The translations under genes and the position numbers were made by a program. A stretch of 64,000 bases of DNA from positions 35,183,501 to 35,247,500 of the forward strand of contig NC_092568.1 of NCBI RefSeq assembly GCF_037975245.1. Reading direction: 5' to 3'. This DNA is from Apostichopus japonicus (taxonomy: Eukaryota > Echinodermata > Holothuroidea > Aspidochirotida > Stichopodidae). A model generated the notes under the pieces. It saw nothing but the letters and a program-made list of their open reading frames with translations. It had not been told where the DNA came from and did not search any database. Shown in pieces: positions 14,223 to 26,523 of the stretch (positions are counted from its first letter, which is position 1; every line of letters starts with the position of its first letter).

Positions 14223-17200
14223 ACTTAGCCTATAACCTTTTATAAGTTGTTTACCGTGCAGCCAGCCTCCTATGTTCGTATGAGCCAGTGGCGGAGATTC
14301 CTCTCAGGAGTAGAGGGGGGGGGGGGAAATAAAAAGTCATAACTGCTGGCTCACTATCTAAGTGGAGCGTTGTATTTTCATGTTGTATTCTCAACTTGTA
14401 AATAAACGGTCACCATGGATTATATAGCCTATTGGCCGTATCCAATCAACTTTTTCTGAATCGCATGCGCATTGCCCTCTACCAGTGCAACATAAAGGAT
14501 ACAGTAAAATGCATTTCAATGCAGTTTTCCCGCGTGGGGAAAATATTCTGAAGTACCGTATGTTGTTTTTTATATAGTTTTTGATACTCTCAGTCAGTTA
14601 CAGCATAATAGTTCTACACTAACCATATCACAGGTTTACACACAGGAACAAAGTCTCAAACCTAATTTACATTTGAGTTCAGGTGAGTTTTCACATGATT
14701 CAAGTGAAGTTTCCAAACATTTTCTTTCTTGTTTGCGACCTCCCTGCAAATTCCCAAGCTAGTTGAATAATGTCCACTGCATCCAGCTTTTTCTTGTGCA
14801 CGTTCAAAACTTTAGGGAGAAAAGTGTTCAGAATCTTAACACAAATGTTCAAAATTATTTGAACAGCAGATTGCGTGTGTTACATGAGTCATTAATTTTC
14901 TACACGCTGCGTTTTTATAGAGTAGGCCTACCGAAGTGTGACGTCAGTTTTGCATGACTATCATGCCGTGCGGTCTAAGCAAACTTAAAACAAATTAAAC
15001 TTAAACCAATTAACAAGCATAAACAGTAACGCTATAAGCTTTTGAATCGATCATGTTTTGATCATGCTTTCTTTATTTTTGTTTGGAATTTCACTCTTTA
15101 TGACCCACGAACAAGTCTGACATGATTATAGGCCAACATACTTGCATTTGTAGAGTTTCCTTTCGTAAGTATGACTCACTGACGATTAAAAACAGTAGTG
15201 CCCAAATCGTAATTATTTACGTTGACTTTATACGTAAACTGTCAACAAGTTACAGTTCCGCGAAATTGTGTGAGCCGGTGGCCATAGCAAGTTAGCAACG
15301 GGCAGTTATTACAATCTACAGTCATCACATACTCCAAACTTTGCCAAAATAGTCCTAACTCATAAGGTAGTCCCCTACAACACAACCAATGTAATTATCA
15401 ATTCATTCCTAAAAACAATAAGAGTACATTTTTACCAAACGGTGCTGTGTAAGACGTAAGGCACGTGCAGCGAAATCGACCTCGCATTGATAGTGCCAAA
15501 GCGCGCTAGCCTAGCGACAGATTTCGACATTCATATTGCCTACGTACATGTACTTAGAAACACCTCGTTGAAATAGGTAAGTGTATACAATTCCAAAGCT
15601 ATTCAACAGCAACAAAACGTTATTTTGTGTATGTCTGTTGTGGGGTGAGTAAGCGCTATGAGCTACAAGTTCCAATGCGCAAGGTGGGGGAAAGGGGCTA
15701 GAAATAATGTGTGAGTCAATTCTAACTCGTTTTTCGGTCGTTAATTGTTGATGTACCAGGTAAAAGGTTGAAATGACTTTAACAATTTCAAATTTAATAA
15801 TTTGATTTATTATACCATTTGGTGCACATAACATAGGCTATAACAGAACATTACTGGCAAAAACTAGGGTGGGGGGTTGATTGTGTGGGCCAACCCCCCT
15901 CTTCAAAAAGTGGGGGGTTAAAAAAACCAACCCCCCTGTTTCTCCGCCCATGGTATGAGCTGTAACGCACATGTTATCTGATAGGCTGGCGGTGGGAGAT
16001 ACGGTAGCTTATAAAACAAGGTTTAGACAATTTTGCGTCTGTTGACTCCAAATGGACTTGGCCGACCTCCAAGACCCCTATTGTGTGTATAGCCACCTAC
16101 AGCAGACTGACCTGTGTTTATCATGTCATAGTGCTATTGTATCAAAATGGTGGTTCGGGCCATTTCTATAGTAACAGCTAGTTCTGCTTATACTAACAAG
16201 CAGAAGTTTCTAGTGTACTGAAGTCATCGAAACCTCAATGCATTTTGCATTCTGGTTTACATTACGCGGTTGAGCAATCTGAACAGCGCCGATAGCAACA
16301 ACGTAAGTTTAGACAACGACGTATGTTTAGAGGTTAATAGTCTATAAAGTTACTGTCCAGAACATACCTGTCTAGGCTGAGTAGGCTTAGGCCAATCTCA
16401 AAACTCAGATTACTGGCTATGCCTATTCTGCTCTGCCCTATTGCCAAATTTACGTTGTTAGGAATATACCTAGTTTCCTAGTATTGAATTGTTAGTGATA
16501 AGTCCAGGACATCATAACCGTCATCCAATGTTATTCTGGCATGTAGATCTTAATGAGGTGGTGTCCGTGGTGATAATTGTTTTCATTAGGCTTTTGTCAT
16601 ATCGCATCCGAAAGGACAGCCGTAGCTGGTCTAGGGGCCTAGGCTAACTATATCCAGGGTCCAGTGAATAACAATACAGCAGCTGAGCAGATGACACTAC
16701 TAAAGTAATTAGATTTATATGTAACTGCATCTATACTATCGCTTGCTAAGAATAACCTGTGAACTTCAGTCAACTGCCGCATTTTTGGCGATTTTGACCC
16801 CCAAATGTGGCACATGATATCATCATTTCGAGTGATTTATGTCAACTTTATCACTTTTATGTCAAAGACGTAGCGTTTGTATTACGAGCCGGTACTTTCT
16901 TGCCGTACATGCAAAGCGCCACCAGTTGGATGAGTGGCTTCAGTATATATGTCTCAAGACGTCATTCTCACTACTTCAATTTCTATGCCCTAATCACATT
17001 AATGAATTCATGTCAAGCATTTGATGATACAGCAACACATGAACCCAAAAAGAACAAAGACATAGTGCATAACGTTTATAGTCTGAAATGTCGGGACGTA
17101 TAGCTGTCGGTTGAGAAAGGCATGCACATGGAATTACGTTCTGATCTCAAACCTGTTTAGAGGAACAGACGGACTTTGACCAGAGTTGGGTAAATCATTG

Positions 17201-18640
17201 AATATATGAGAATGCAGTTACATTCCTAATTAGTAAACGGTTTGCAAACATTACAGTGTTAATATGCTAGTTTTACTGTATCTCCATGGTGGAGGGAGGA
17301 AAACGGGAAACTATTATCTACATTTCGATGTGTTTGTGTGTGAGGGGAGGTGGGGGGGGGGGTTACAACAATAGGGAGGTTGAAGTATGGAGGGACGTGT
17401 ATGAGGGTGTACATTGGGAGAAAGAGGTACAATGGAATATATCCGTATATGGTTAATTGGCCCTAGTTTCGTTACTTGAAGGTCAATAGACAAGTTAAAT
17501 CGTCAAGATTTTGGGCTGAGGGTTGACAAGAGGTTTTGAGTAAAGAAGGGCTTAAAATGTTGATTTATCTACTAGCTAAGCCTTGCTTAACCGCGATTTA
17601 TACTTCCAGCAATGGCATACAACATCATACACACTGTTCTATATAACATATAGGCTAGTTGAGGTAGCCTGAGCGATGGGAGAGAGATAATGCTATTTTG
17701 CGTATATAGATCTTTGTTCAACGCTATATGTATGTTTACCGATCATACATTACTATATAAGGGCAAGAGTAGTGGCGTATCGAAAGCTGCACATGCGCAC
17801 AATCGCATATACACGGGAAATGTGATAAAATGATGCAAGTGGTAACACCATTTTGCATCTAAGCCCTCATTCTTATCGACATAAACATTTCCCAAATCCC
17901 TGAAACCCGCTCCGAAAACGGACTTCAGTCAAATTTAGAGCCCACATGGTGTCATGAAAAGTCATATCAATGTAAGCGTTAATTAAACATAACTTCTCCT
18001 ACTCTTAAAATGGTGGAAATGATGGACCCCCCCCCCCCACTTCCCCGTCATACCAGGCAGGCTAGCTACGCGCATGGGCAAATGGATATGGTTTTCCAAA
18101 TCAACCTGTTTCTCATTCGACGATTCTCTTCTATCGATATACTAAAAGTTAGTTGGTAAAACCATTTCATTTAACTTTATATATTCAATGATAACTATAT
18201 TCATGCACATAATATTTACAGTGCTTATATGATATAGTACATAGACAGTTAGCTCAATGAAAATGTTACTGCAGATATTGGCCTCAGATATTGTTCTCTT
18301 CAATTTTACGTTCATACTGTAAAAAATTTTTAAAAAAAGTTAGAAAAACAAAAGAAAGGTATATTTCTTAAATATGATTTGACGCAAGTTTAAAGACAGG
18401 TATATGCCTATTGACTTTCAACAACTTCTTGAATACATAATGCCCGGGAGTGGGGCGGTATTTCTGGCCATTAATACATTGAGAGCAAATAGTATAGGTT
18501 TGTTGCTAAAATTACATACAAAGAATTGATTTCCATTCTTTTCAGAGAAAAGTAGCCTGATGTAAGAACATATGGTGTAACGTACGGACTTATAATACCA
18601 TGTCCACTTAAGTATATCTAACAACTTCTACGTAACATTA
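14223..18640. other. Anonymous intergenic DNA
   Basis: No supportable gene. A single CAGTGGCGGAG end at about 14,286 followed by a G run (14,315-14,328) looks like a truncated hAT-type MITE end. A G/C-run inverted patch at 15,868-15,950 (GGGTGGGGGG and CCAACCCCCC twice) looks like a small element remnant. Overlapping frames near 16,807-17,103 show no family resemblance. Confidence 0.4.
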
Positions 18641-19986
18641 CAGGGGCGTATCCAGGATTTTCCAATAGGGGGGGGGGGGCGCCAGGCATGAATGATCGCC
18701 GTCCTGGGGGATGGATCTAAGGGTAGGGGTGTACAATTTTTGCTTTCGAAGAAGGGCTGAAATGCAAAATGGTGTCATATGCATGGGCGGCGATCCGTAC
18801 TTCCGAGTGGGGGGGGGGGGGATATGACCTTGTTGACTATCTAAGCGTAGCGCCACCATGAGTTGGCGCGAAGCGTACAAGAAAATTTTGGGATTAACAA
18901 ACCCTCTAGATGGCCGGAAACGGCACTTCCCGAGGTTTCCAAGCGGCATATACCCAACTTTAAAATAGGGATGTCATGTCCGAAATATCTCATAATCAGG
19001 ATCCAAAATACTTTTTTTTTTAATTTCGGGTGTTATTTTGGGAAAATTGCCCCTCTCAATCTTGTTTCAGGCGCAACGTAAGAATGTTCGAGAGCTCTTT
19101 TATATTATTCGATGAAGAAAATGGCCTCATGCAGGCTATTACAGGCCTATACACATGCAATACACAATTACACATAGTTACATTCCTAGGTACCGATTGC
19201 TAGGGCATCCAGGTGAAACGTGTATTAAGCATTACCCTGGTTACATGAGATTCTCAGCTGTTCGAGGGAACATGTACGTGTGTAGGCCTACTATAGGGCC
19301 TATATGAATACTATGAGGATGCATATATGTACTATATCAATACCGTGGGCGCAATAATACATTTTGTTGTTATAGGGCCAATGAAGCCTACAGTCAACCA
19401 TTTTTGCTTATAAAGACGCTTTATTTGAAAAGATCGCACTGCGTTTATGGTAGGCGAGAAATGAAGCTAAAAAAGAGCCGTACATTAACGAAGATGCATA
19501 AATGTAGGCATGAAAATATTCTTATCCCTGGCATTTGCTGGGGGGGGGGGGATATGGTGCATTACATCCCCTCCACACATTTTCATGGGGGGATATATCC
19601 CCCCTCCACCCAGGATCGCCGCCCATGGCCATATGTGATCCATTTTTCGACCTTAATAATAAGCAACATTTCCAGTAAATATGGACACAAAATGCACAAT
19701 TTAGTATGGCTGGCATGTCACTTAGTGTTTATAGTGATAATACAAACACAATTACCATCTATGTTTCTAAAACTATTATGCCGCCGAACTTCGCCAGAAC
19801 CTTTTTTTGCAAACAAAAAATAAAGCATACGGGAGGGGGGGGGGGGGGGTTGAGCGATCACCGACATCTCACATAAAGGTCGTCATCAATTTTTTTTTTT
19901 TTTTTTTTTTTGCTAAACTTTTTTTTTTTTGGTGACGGCCAATAGGGGGGGCGCGCGCCTGTTGCGCCCCCCTGGATACGCCCCTG
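18641..19986. mobile_element. TIR DNA element (outer), 5-bp target duplication CATTA
   Basis: The left end CAGGGGCGTATCCAGG at 18,641 is mirrored by CCTGGATACGCCCCTG ending at 19,986. The flanks 18,636-18,640 and 19,987-19,991 are both CATTA. Subterminal sequence is G-run rich at both ends. It encodes no recognisable transposase, so it is non-autonomous. A second TIR element is nested inside it (18,782-19,627), which inflates its length; the outer element alone is about 500 bp. It includes a long T run at about 19,889-19,911. Confidence 0.8.
18782..19627. mobile_element. Nested hAT-like non-autonomous TIR element
   Basis: The left end CATGGGCGGCGATCC at 18,782 pairs with GGATCGCCGCCCATG ending at 19,627. 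The eight flanking bases are GTCATATG on the left (18,774-18,781) and GCCATATG on the right (19,628-19,635), a 7/8 match suggesting an 8-bp target duplication as made by hAT-type transposases. It lies within the 18,641-19,986 element and so inserted later. Internal open frames show no transposase. Related GGGCGGCGATCAC stretches occur at about 45,455 and 45,842. Confidence 0.75.
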
Positions 19987-21590
19987 CATTATATATTGCC
20001 ATTAGAGGGGATAGGTAAATATAGCATTTCGAAGAGTCTCGGTCACAAATCTTTTCCCGTACATCGGTTGGAAAAGAAATTTGCATTAATACGGTAGTCG
20101 CTTTGACATAGGAATATGCCCTCGCGTGACATAATTTCTAACTTTCGGTAATAACGTTTCACCGGAGTACGCCGCGGATATACATGGCGGGATTCATGTT
20201 TACTTATCAGTGAATTATAAATCTCTCTTAGTTCACCTCACAGTTGACCTTTAGGATATACATACATTGATAAACAGCCAATTCATGCTAAGTGTTACGC
20301 AATGTTGAATATGCATTGCATGCAAGGTACAGAAGAAGCCACGCTTCCTGCAGACATAACGACTATACATGCATATAACAATATTACTCCATGCAAGAGG
20401 GTTGTGCTTGAATGCATGCGATATTAGAAAGAAGGAAATAAGTCAGAATGCTTCGAGGATCCTTAGCGGTAAGTTGGATATTTATTTGCTTGCTATTACG
20501 TAGAGGGTAAATGTATTGTTTGATTCACATAGGCAACAATTTATACAGATAAGCCATATATACCTACTCAGACATTGTATTGTACAACGTAGAGATACTG
20601 GGTTAGTTTGTTATATACTGCAAAGACATTGTCTATGCAGTATTCTCTAACATTTTCTGTTATATATTAATTTCAATTTCATAAGTTTCATAATATTTCA
20701 TACAAATCGTGTGACTTACTTGTCTGGTATCGTTACTCATGCCTTTTTTGAAGTTTGTTTAAAAGAACCTAACTTTCACTTCAAGGTTAACAGATTAAGT
20801 TGTACTTGTGCTGTATCACTTTTGTCGTTCTTGAAATAAGAAATATTTTTATCTGAAATGCATTTTATTGACTACCGTGAAACTGAAAGGCTATCGTGTT
20901 TTGTGTTGTACGTACGCGGCTGATGTTACCATGATGTATACATGTTATCTTTTGTATTGTCCAGTGACTTTAAAGGTCGGGGATGTCGGGGGGGGGTAGG
21001 GGCTGATCTAGGTGGGGACTTGAATGTTTATGGAAGAACCAAAAGCGAATCAAGGATTTTTGACAACGGGGTGGGGGTGGGGGTGGGGGGGGGGTGACAC
21101 TTGTGTGATTGAAGACGTCTCTCATGTAGGTATGGTGGTCCTGCCCCAAGAAGAATTACCTGAAAAGGTTTCGAAGTGTGCATTCTTGGGCATAGTAAGA
21201 TTATTTCAATTAAGACCATATATTTAGCTCCAAACGAAATGCTGTGCTAATAACTTTTCTTGTTTTATTTTGGTGTGAGAGGGGGGGGGGGGTGTACCCA
21301 TAGCAATGGTATAACTCTTACACGGCTGAATATAAATAAATCCGCCCTCCCCCAAGTTTGCACACGCCAACTATACGCGTAACGTGTTGGTTGTTTTTAG
21401 GTTGTTCATTACACCTATTTGGAAATAGCCTATCACCATGTAAGAGTTATTGATACTATACCACAATCAATGGAGTTCTTATCCCATCACTCCACCCTAC
21501 CCTACCCTACCCCACCCCCATAAGGTTATATTATTTTCGGGAAAGGTATTTAAGTAACATTACCTTACATGAAATGAGGTGTTTTTTTTT
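19987..21590. other. Anonymous intergenic DNA
   Basis: No gene is supported. G-rich tracts lie at 20,985-21,000, 21,070-21,095 (GGGGGT repeats) and 21,282-21,293. A CCCTA-type short repeat lies at about 21,495-21,520. Confidence 0.4.
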
Positions 21591-22395
21591 GGGGGGGGGG
21601 GGGGTATATCTGTAGAAATCATTTTTGGACCAACATGTTATCGGACTCAATGTTTTGAGACCAAAATTTTGTTCACGAAAAAAAAAAAGTCACCAGTAAA
21701 TGTTTGGTACTCAATTTTTTGGGGACCAAAATCGTTTTGAGCCAAATCAATTTCGAATTAAATGTGTTTAGATTAAGACCAAACTATGCTGTAGACCTCC
21801 CATTTTTTTGGGGGGGGGGGGGCAGTGGCCTGCGCAAATGAGGGCAATAGCCATGCCCCGCTCAACCTCGGGCTCAGTCGGGAGATTTGAAAACAAGTTA
21901 AGGAAGTGGTGGGGGAAGGGGAAGGGATGCCAGTCGGGGGAATTGGGTACTTGGCCCCACCACCCATGAAATCGTGCAGACGCCACTGGCCGGAAATCTG
22001 AAAATTGTTACGGTCCTAATTTGTTCCGGATCATAATTTTTAGGGCTGTGTTTTTGGTTTATAGTCTTGTATCATGGTCGTCGATGTAAGTACCTTTTGA
22101 TTTTCTATACCTCCTTCAGTGCAACTTAATATACTGAAACATTTTTCTGGCTTTTTCTCTTATCGTATGTATGTACCTTTTGATTTTCATTTTAATATCT
22201 TTTTCGTGCACCGCGCCGCTTGCAGTATTCTTTTATGGTCCCAAAGTTTGGTCCAAAGAATTTTGGTTCACAAAATTTGGAGTATTCGGGTCACAAGCAA
22301 CTTTTGATCATAAGCACTGTTTTGGTTACAACAACTTTTAGGTCACATTTTCTTTGGGGGGGGGGGGGGTTGGTCCCAAAAATTTGGTCCAAAGC
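21590..22395. repeat. Degenerate short-motif repeat (TTTTGGTCC / GGACCAAAA), interrupted
   Basis: Stretches such as TTTGGACCAAC, GAGACCAAAATTTT, GGGGACCAAAATCG, GGTCCCAAAGTTTGGTCC and GTCCCAAAAATTTGGTCC recur in both orientations across this span, bounded on each side by G runs (about 21,588 and 22,356). It looks like one old element or array, split near 21,823-21,988 by a probable small TIR element. Confidence 0.45.
21823..21988. mobile_element. Probable small CAGTGGC-type TIR element
   Basis: The left end is CAGTGGCCTGCGCA and the right end is TGCAGACGCCACTG, giving imperfect inverted ends of the CAGTGGC class seen at 25,156 and 42,701. The left flank is a G run, so no target duplication can be judged. 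No coding content. Confidence 0.45.
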
Positions 22396-22423
22396 GTTAA
22401 TATAGCTTCATGGCTCATAATGC

Positions 22424-22699
22424 CAGGCGCGTAGCCAGGGGGTGGGGGCGAAGGGGCGACCGCCCCCTTGAGTAATTTTTTTTTTAAATATATTTTTTTT
22501 ATGATATCGCTGGTAATTTCAAAATAGAAAATGCTTAGATGCAACTTACAAAGCCAGGGAAGTGCCATTTCCAGCGATCTGGGAGGCATTTTCGGCCAAA
22601 ATTTTTTTGTGCGCTTCGCGACAGTCATGGTGGCACTACGCTTAGATTGTTTGCATACAGGCTTCGCCCCTCCCTTGGCAATTTCTCGCTACGCGCCTA
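22424..22699. mobile_element. hAT-like MITE with perfect 8-bp target duplication
   Basis: The ends CAGGCGCGTAGC (22,424) and GCTACGCGCCTA (ending 22,699) are inverted repeats with one terminal mismatch. The flanking octamers CATAATGC at 22,416-22,423 and 22,700-22,707 are identical. It is 276 bp long with no coding capacity. The interior phrase GATCTGGGAGGCATTTTCGGCC and the GTGCGCTTCGCG-type stretch recall interior phrases of the 25,156 and 42,701 elements, so these may share an ancestor. Confidence 0.85.
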
Positions 22700-22707
22700 C
22701 ATAATGC

Positions 22708-24290
22708 TGTGTGCAATGTATATTAAGAAACCTTACTGAACTAATCACGCTTTAGACACGCATCCCTTAGTGAAGTGTTCTCTTATAAAGTAGTTTTACA
22801 CACGAAAATGTAGACATTCATTTGGAGTTGAGTAAAGTACATTCAGTGTTTTAATCGACGTCTATTCAACCCTAATGCAATACGGTAAGATAAAGGATTA
22901 ATTATAATTCTGTGGTTACTAAGGTTACAGTGTCGTCTGTATGTAGAAAACAATTATGACGGTGACTTAAGAGTGATGATCTCGATATGTACTACCGAAT
23001 AGGCACTCGGTCACGTGGTCCGAGATTCCCAATAACAATGAGAGACCTGCGCGTTTGAACGATGTTTCCTCTATCGGTATTGTGTGGGGTTGAGAGGGGG
23101 TGGACGGGCTTTGTTCACCCCACTGGACTCGAGCCTGGCATACTATACTGTTATGTATTTGGATCGCATACTACATCAACCTTTTGATTGTGTGTGTATG
23201 GGGGTGGGGGGGGGGGGTTGGCGGGGCGGACAGTGGCCAGGGCAGGGTTGGGAGAGGAACACTGGGCCATCAATATTGTGAAAGTGGATTACATACCCTT
23301 GTTGCTCAGTGTTGCGACAACTGTACCTGGTGATGTTTGGTAACGTTGACATTTACAAGAAATGAAATTACGATAGGAATATTTCCTGGTTCGAGGACGT
23401 CTTGCTAGTTATCTCGCCAATTAATAAAATACGCATATACAGGTACGAGAAAGGACAACGATATACTTTAGACGCTTAGCTCAGATTACGAAGTCATGCG
23501 GTCTGACATTAGTGGCAATGAAACTTAATTCATTCATGTACTTACTTGTCCGGGTAAAGGTTAATAAATACTGTGTATAAACAATTACTTACTTTCATTA
23601 TTGAGTCGTTTTTCAAAGGAACGGGAAATGCATAAGAGCGCGTAATATGTAGGCCTATATGTAAAACGCCACTGAGTTCCGGATATGAATTCACATTATG
23701 GTCATACATTTATAGGCAAATGTAGATACCATCATGTGGCAAATGATGCACCTCCCTGAACTGTTATGACATGTTGTGGAATATTCGTTGGGTCTCAGCT
23801 GTTTGTGTAGAGGGGATGTGGTGTTGTGGGTGGGGCTGGGACGGGGTCAGGTTGGGAGAGCAAAATATACTGGTTCTACTTAATTTGTTTTCCTCTAATG
23901 TGACATATATCCCATTGAATAGATATGGATTTTCATTGTGTTGTGTTCCTGCAATAAGCAATCTCTTCTTTAGTATGCATGTTTGTGAATGTCAACGCAG
24001 ATATATCATTACGCGTTCTGTATACACTCACTCAAAGGACCAACATGTGTTCTATATATATTGTACGTCTTGGTCTGGAAGCCAACATAATTGGTGGTAG
24101 CAGTGGGCCGGTCGTTTCCGCTAGTAGGGGGTGGGGAGGGTTTGGATTGCTCGTTACGTCCGTAAAAGTATTGCCTGTACCTCACACCAGAATGATGAGT
24201 TAAGTGTTCCGTATGCAATCACCTCAGTGACAATAATTGGAAAAAAAGGCTCGGGAAGTTGCATTCCCTCCACAAATGTATGCGTAGACT
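22708..24290. other. Anonymous intergenic DNA
   Basis: No gene is supported. G-rich tracts occur at 23,196-23,230 and 23,800-23,850. Open frames here run through these G-rich tracts and resemble nothing known. Confidence 0.4.
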
Positions 24291-24293
24291 GTG

Positions 24294-24322
24294 TATAGTA
24301 TAGTATAGTATAGTATAGTATA
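24294..24322. repeat. (TATAG)n microsatellite
   Basis: About six head-to-tail copies of the pentamer TATAG. Confidence 0.9.
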
Positions 24323-24484
24323 AAGGTGACTATAATCACACGAACGCAATGAGCGGGGCTGCAAGAGACCTTGTAATCACATCTCCCTATATATACATGT
24401 AAAGTATTGGGAGATGAGATATTGTACTTTACCCCCCTTTACTGTAAGGAAGTATGTGAGTATGTATTTGAGTGAGCAAACCAA

Positions 24485-25055
24485 GAGTGTCGCGAACTCC
24501 TCAGTCCTAGACCCCTAAGTCCGATCACTGTAGTTGGGTGCGTGCCTGACCATGTAAGCTCGTGCCTACGTGATTGATGACGTCATAGGTCATAGGTCAA
24601 AGCTCAAGAAACCTAGAAGGTAGTGTTTAGCAATTTTCTTCTTATCAACATATAGGGAATTGTCACTAAACCACACGATATGTGGAGAATGATGAAATGA
24701 CTTTTAAAATAGGGTCGGGGTCACAGGTCAAATTGGCCTACATTTTGCGACAAATTGTGTCGCAAACTCCTCCTACACGGTAAGTCCGATGAATTTCAAA
24801 CTTAGTGTGGTAGGTAGGTGCCTGACCATGTAAACTCGTGCCTGCGTGATTGGTGATGTCATTGGTCAGATACCTAAAGATTGTTGTTTTGCCATTTTCT
24901 GCTTGTCAACATGTATAGGAAAAAGTCAACAAACCACACGATATGTAGAGAATGGAGAGACAAATGCTAGAATATTTCTTTTTGGCTGTTGAGGGTTAGG
25001 TTGAAAGGACAATGCAGGTCAGAGGTAATATTGGCCCAAATTTGATGCCTTGCAT
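24485..25055. repeat. Two-copy tandem repeat, period about 272 bp
   Basis: TCGCGAACTCCTC at about 24,489 and TCGCAAACTCCTC at about 24,761 begin two diverged copies. Both contain GTGCCTGACCATGTAA, CTCGTGCCTRCGTGATTG, GTCATNGGTCA and ACCACACGATATGT in the same order. No coding potential is seen. Confidence 0.82.
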
Positions 25056-25155
25056 GAAATAACAGTGATAGTCAGGTAATATCGTTTTCTACTAAATTTT
25101 CACTAAATTATACGTTAAAAACAGGATTCCAGCCAATTAACAAAGATGGTACCAA

Positions 25156-25882
25156 CAGTGGCGGAGCGTCCATATAGTCAGGGGGTGGATGCCCCCCCCC
25201 CCCCCGACGGACTCAAATGGACTGCTGGCGCCCTTTTCAGTTTTTACCACTTTTTACTTATTCGCGATTATTGACTTTTTTATTGCGCTCTCATCACCTA
25301 TTGACATTTGTCATATATTGTTGGTGTAATTTTCTGACAAAATGCTCTAACGGCGGTCTTTAATTTATAGGCAATTCCGTTGTACGAAGCTATTACCAAG
25401 AACTGTACAGGATTTTCGATCTATTTTTAGACGATACGCCACGCGCAGTGGCTGAAATAGTAATAAACACCAAATTTTAAGTCGGCATGCAAGTGTACGT
25501 TATACGCCGCTCCATGATCAGTGTGTTGATTAGTGCGCAGTAGGTAGTAGGTTACAACAGGCACAGCAGGCATTGTGTCAGGGCTACGAAAACATGAGCA
25601 CTCACAAAGATACCGCAGGGATTGTGATGAACGCATGTACTTTCAACACCCATATAAACTTCCGAGTTGTCACAAATGGCGATGACACCTATTTATTCTT
25701 CGTTTATCTGCAATTAGCAAGGCCCAGAACGGGTCATTTCCGGCGATCTAGGGATTTTTTTTTTACTCAAGAAATTGTTTACGCTCCGCGCCAACCTATG
25801 GTGGCGCTCCGCTTAGATAGTGTCGAAAGCGCCCCTACAGACCATTCTCGCCCCCTGACCTTTACCCCTAGCTCCGCCACTG
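25156..25882. mobile_element. hAT-like CAGTGGCGGAGC non-autonomous TIR element
   Basis: The left end CAGTGGCGGAGC (25,156) pairs with GCTCCGCCACTG (ending 25,882). The flanks GGTACCAA and GTACCCAA are near-identical if one indel is allowed, in keeping with an 8-bp target duplication. A C run lies just inside the left end. The element is homologous, in reverse orientation, to the shorter copy at 42,701-43,073: both share GCGCCCTTTTCAGTTTTTACC, TTGACATTTGTCA and AGATAGTGTCGAAAGCGCC phrases. The middle, about 25,340-25,700, is extra sequence relative to the short copy. No transposase is recognised. Confidence 0.8.
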
Positions 25883-26523
25883 GTACCCAAGATGCATTCA
25901 GAAGTAAACCAATAATCACTTCCTTCATAGAGTAGATGAGATCTGCAACTCCATGGATTGCCCTCTTGTTAAATCAGGCGATGGACCGAGAGGATATATA
26001 CACAACGCCCGATTATTATAACTATATGTAACTTTGATTGCCTCAGTTTGAAGCGTTTTTTCGTTGTTTTCAATCAAGTATATAGGCCTACCGGTATATA
26101 TTCCAAATTTAACTAGCAATATTGATCAAGCTATAAGAGGTATTTGCTTTACTCAAGGATCGATTAATATCGATCTATAATCATCCAATTTCGGTGTCGT
26201 TTTTTAAAGCACTATTATATCAAACGCATGTACGCCGAAACGAAAAAAAACATTCACAATTTATTTTACCAATTTATTTTATGTGCCCCATAAAAAAGGA
26301 GTGAGATATGGCCTACTCCCCTCCCCCCACCTCCACCTCCACCCCTTCAAATCCGTGACTGGTCTCTCAAACAACAAAGCATATGTAACCGCATATAGTA
26401 TGAACTCACATGAAAGAAATATTCAGATTCCATTTAAAATGCAGCTTCAAGTTCATGTCTTGGATATGACAAAGATTATCGTTCTTCTCTTCCCAAATTT
26501 AGTTTACCACAAAAATCCGCAAG

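Noticed and set aside
15511-15834. 107-codon minus-strand frame
   Set aside because: No family resemblance; AT-rich random-looking composition.
16807-17103. 98-codon open frame as a gene
   Set aside because: Overlaps another open frame of similar length and has no recognisable domain or supporting signals.
19404-19823. 139-codon open frame
   Set aside because: Runs across the end of a nested TIR element and through a poly(G) tract; no transposase motifs.
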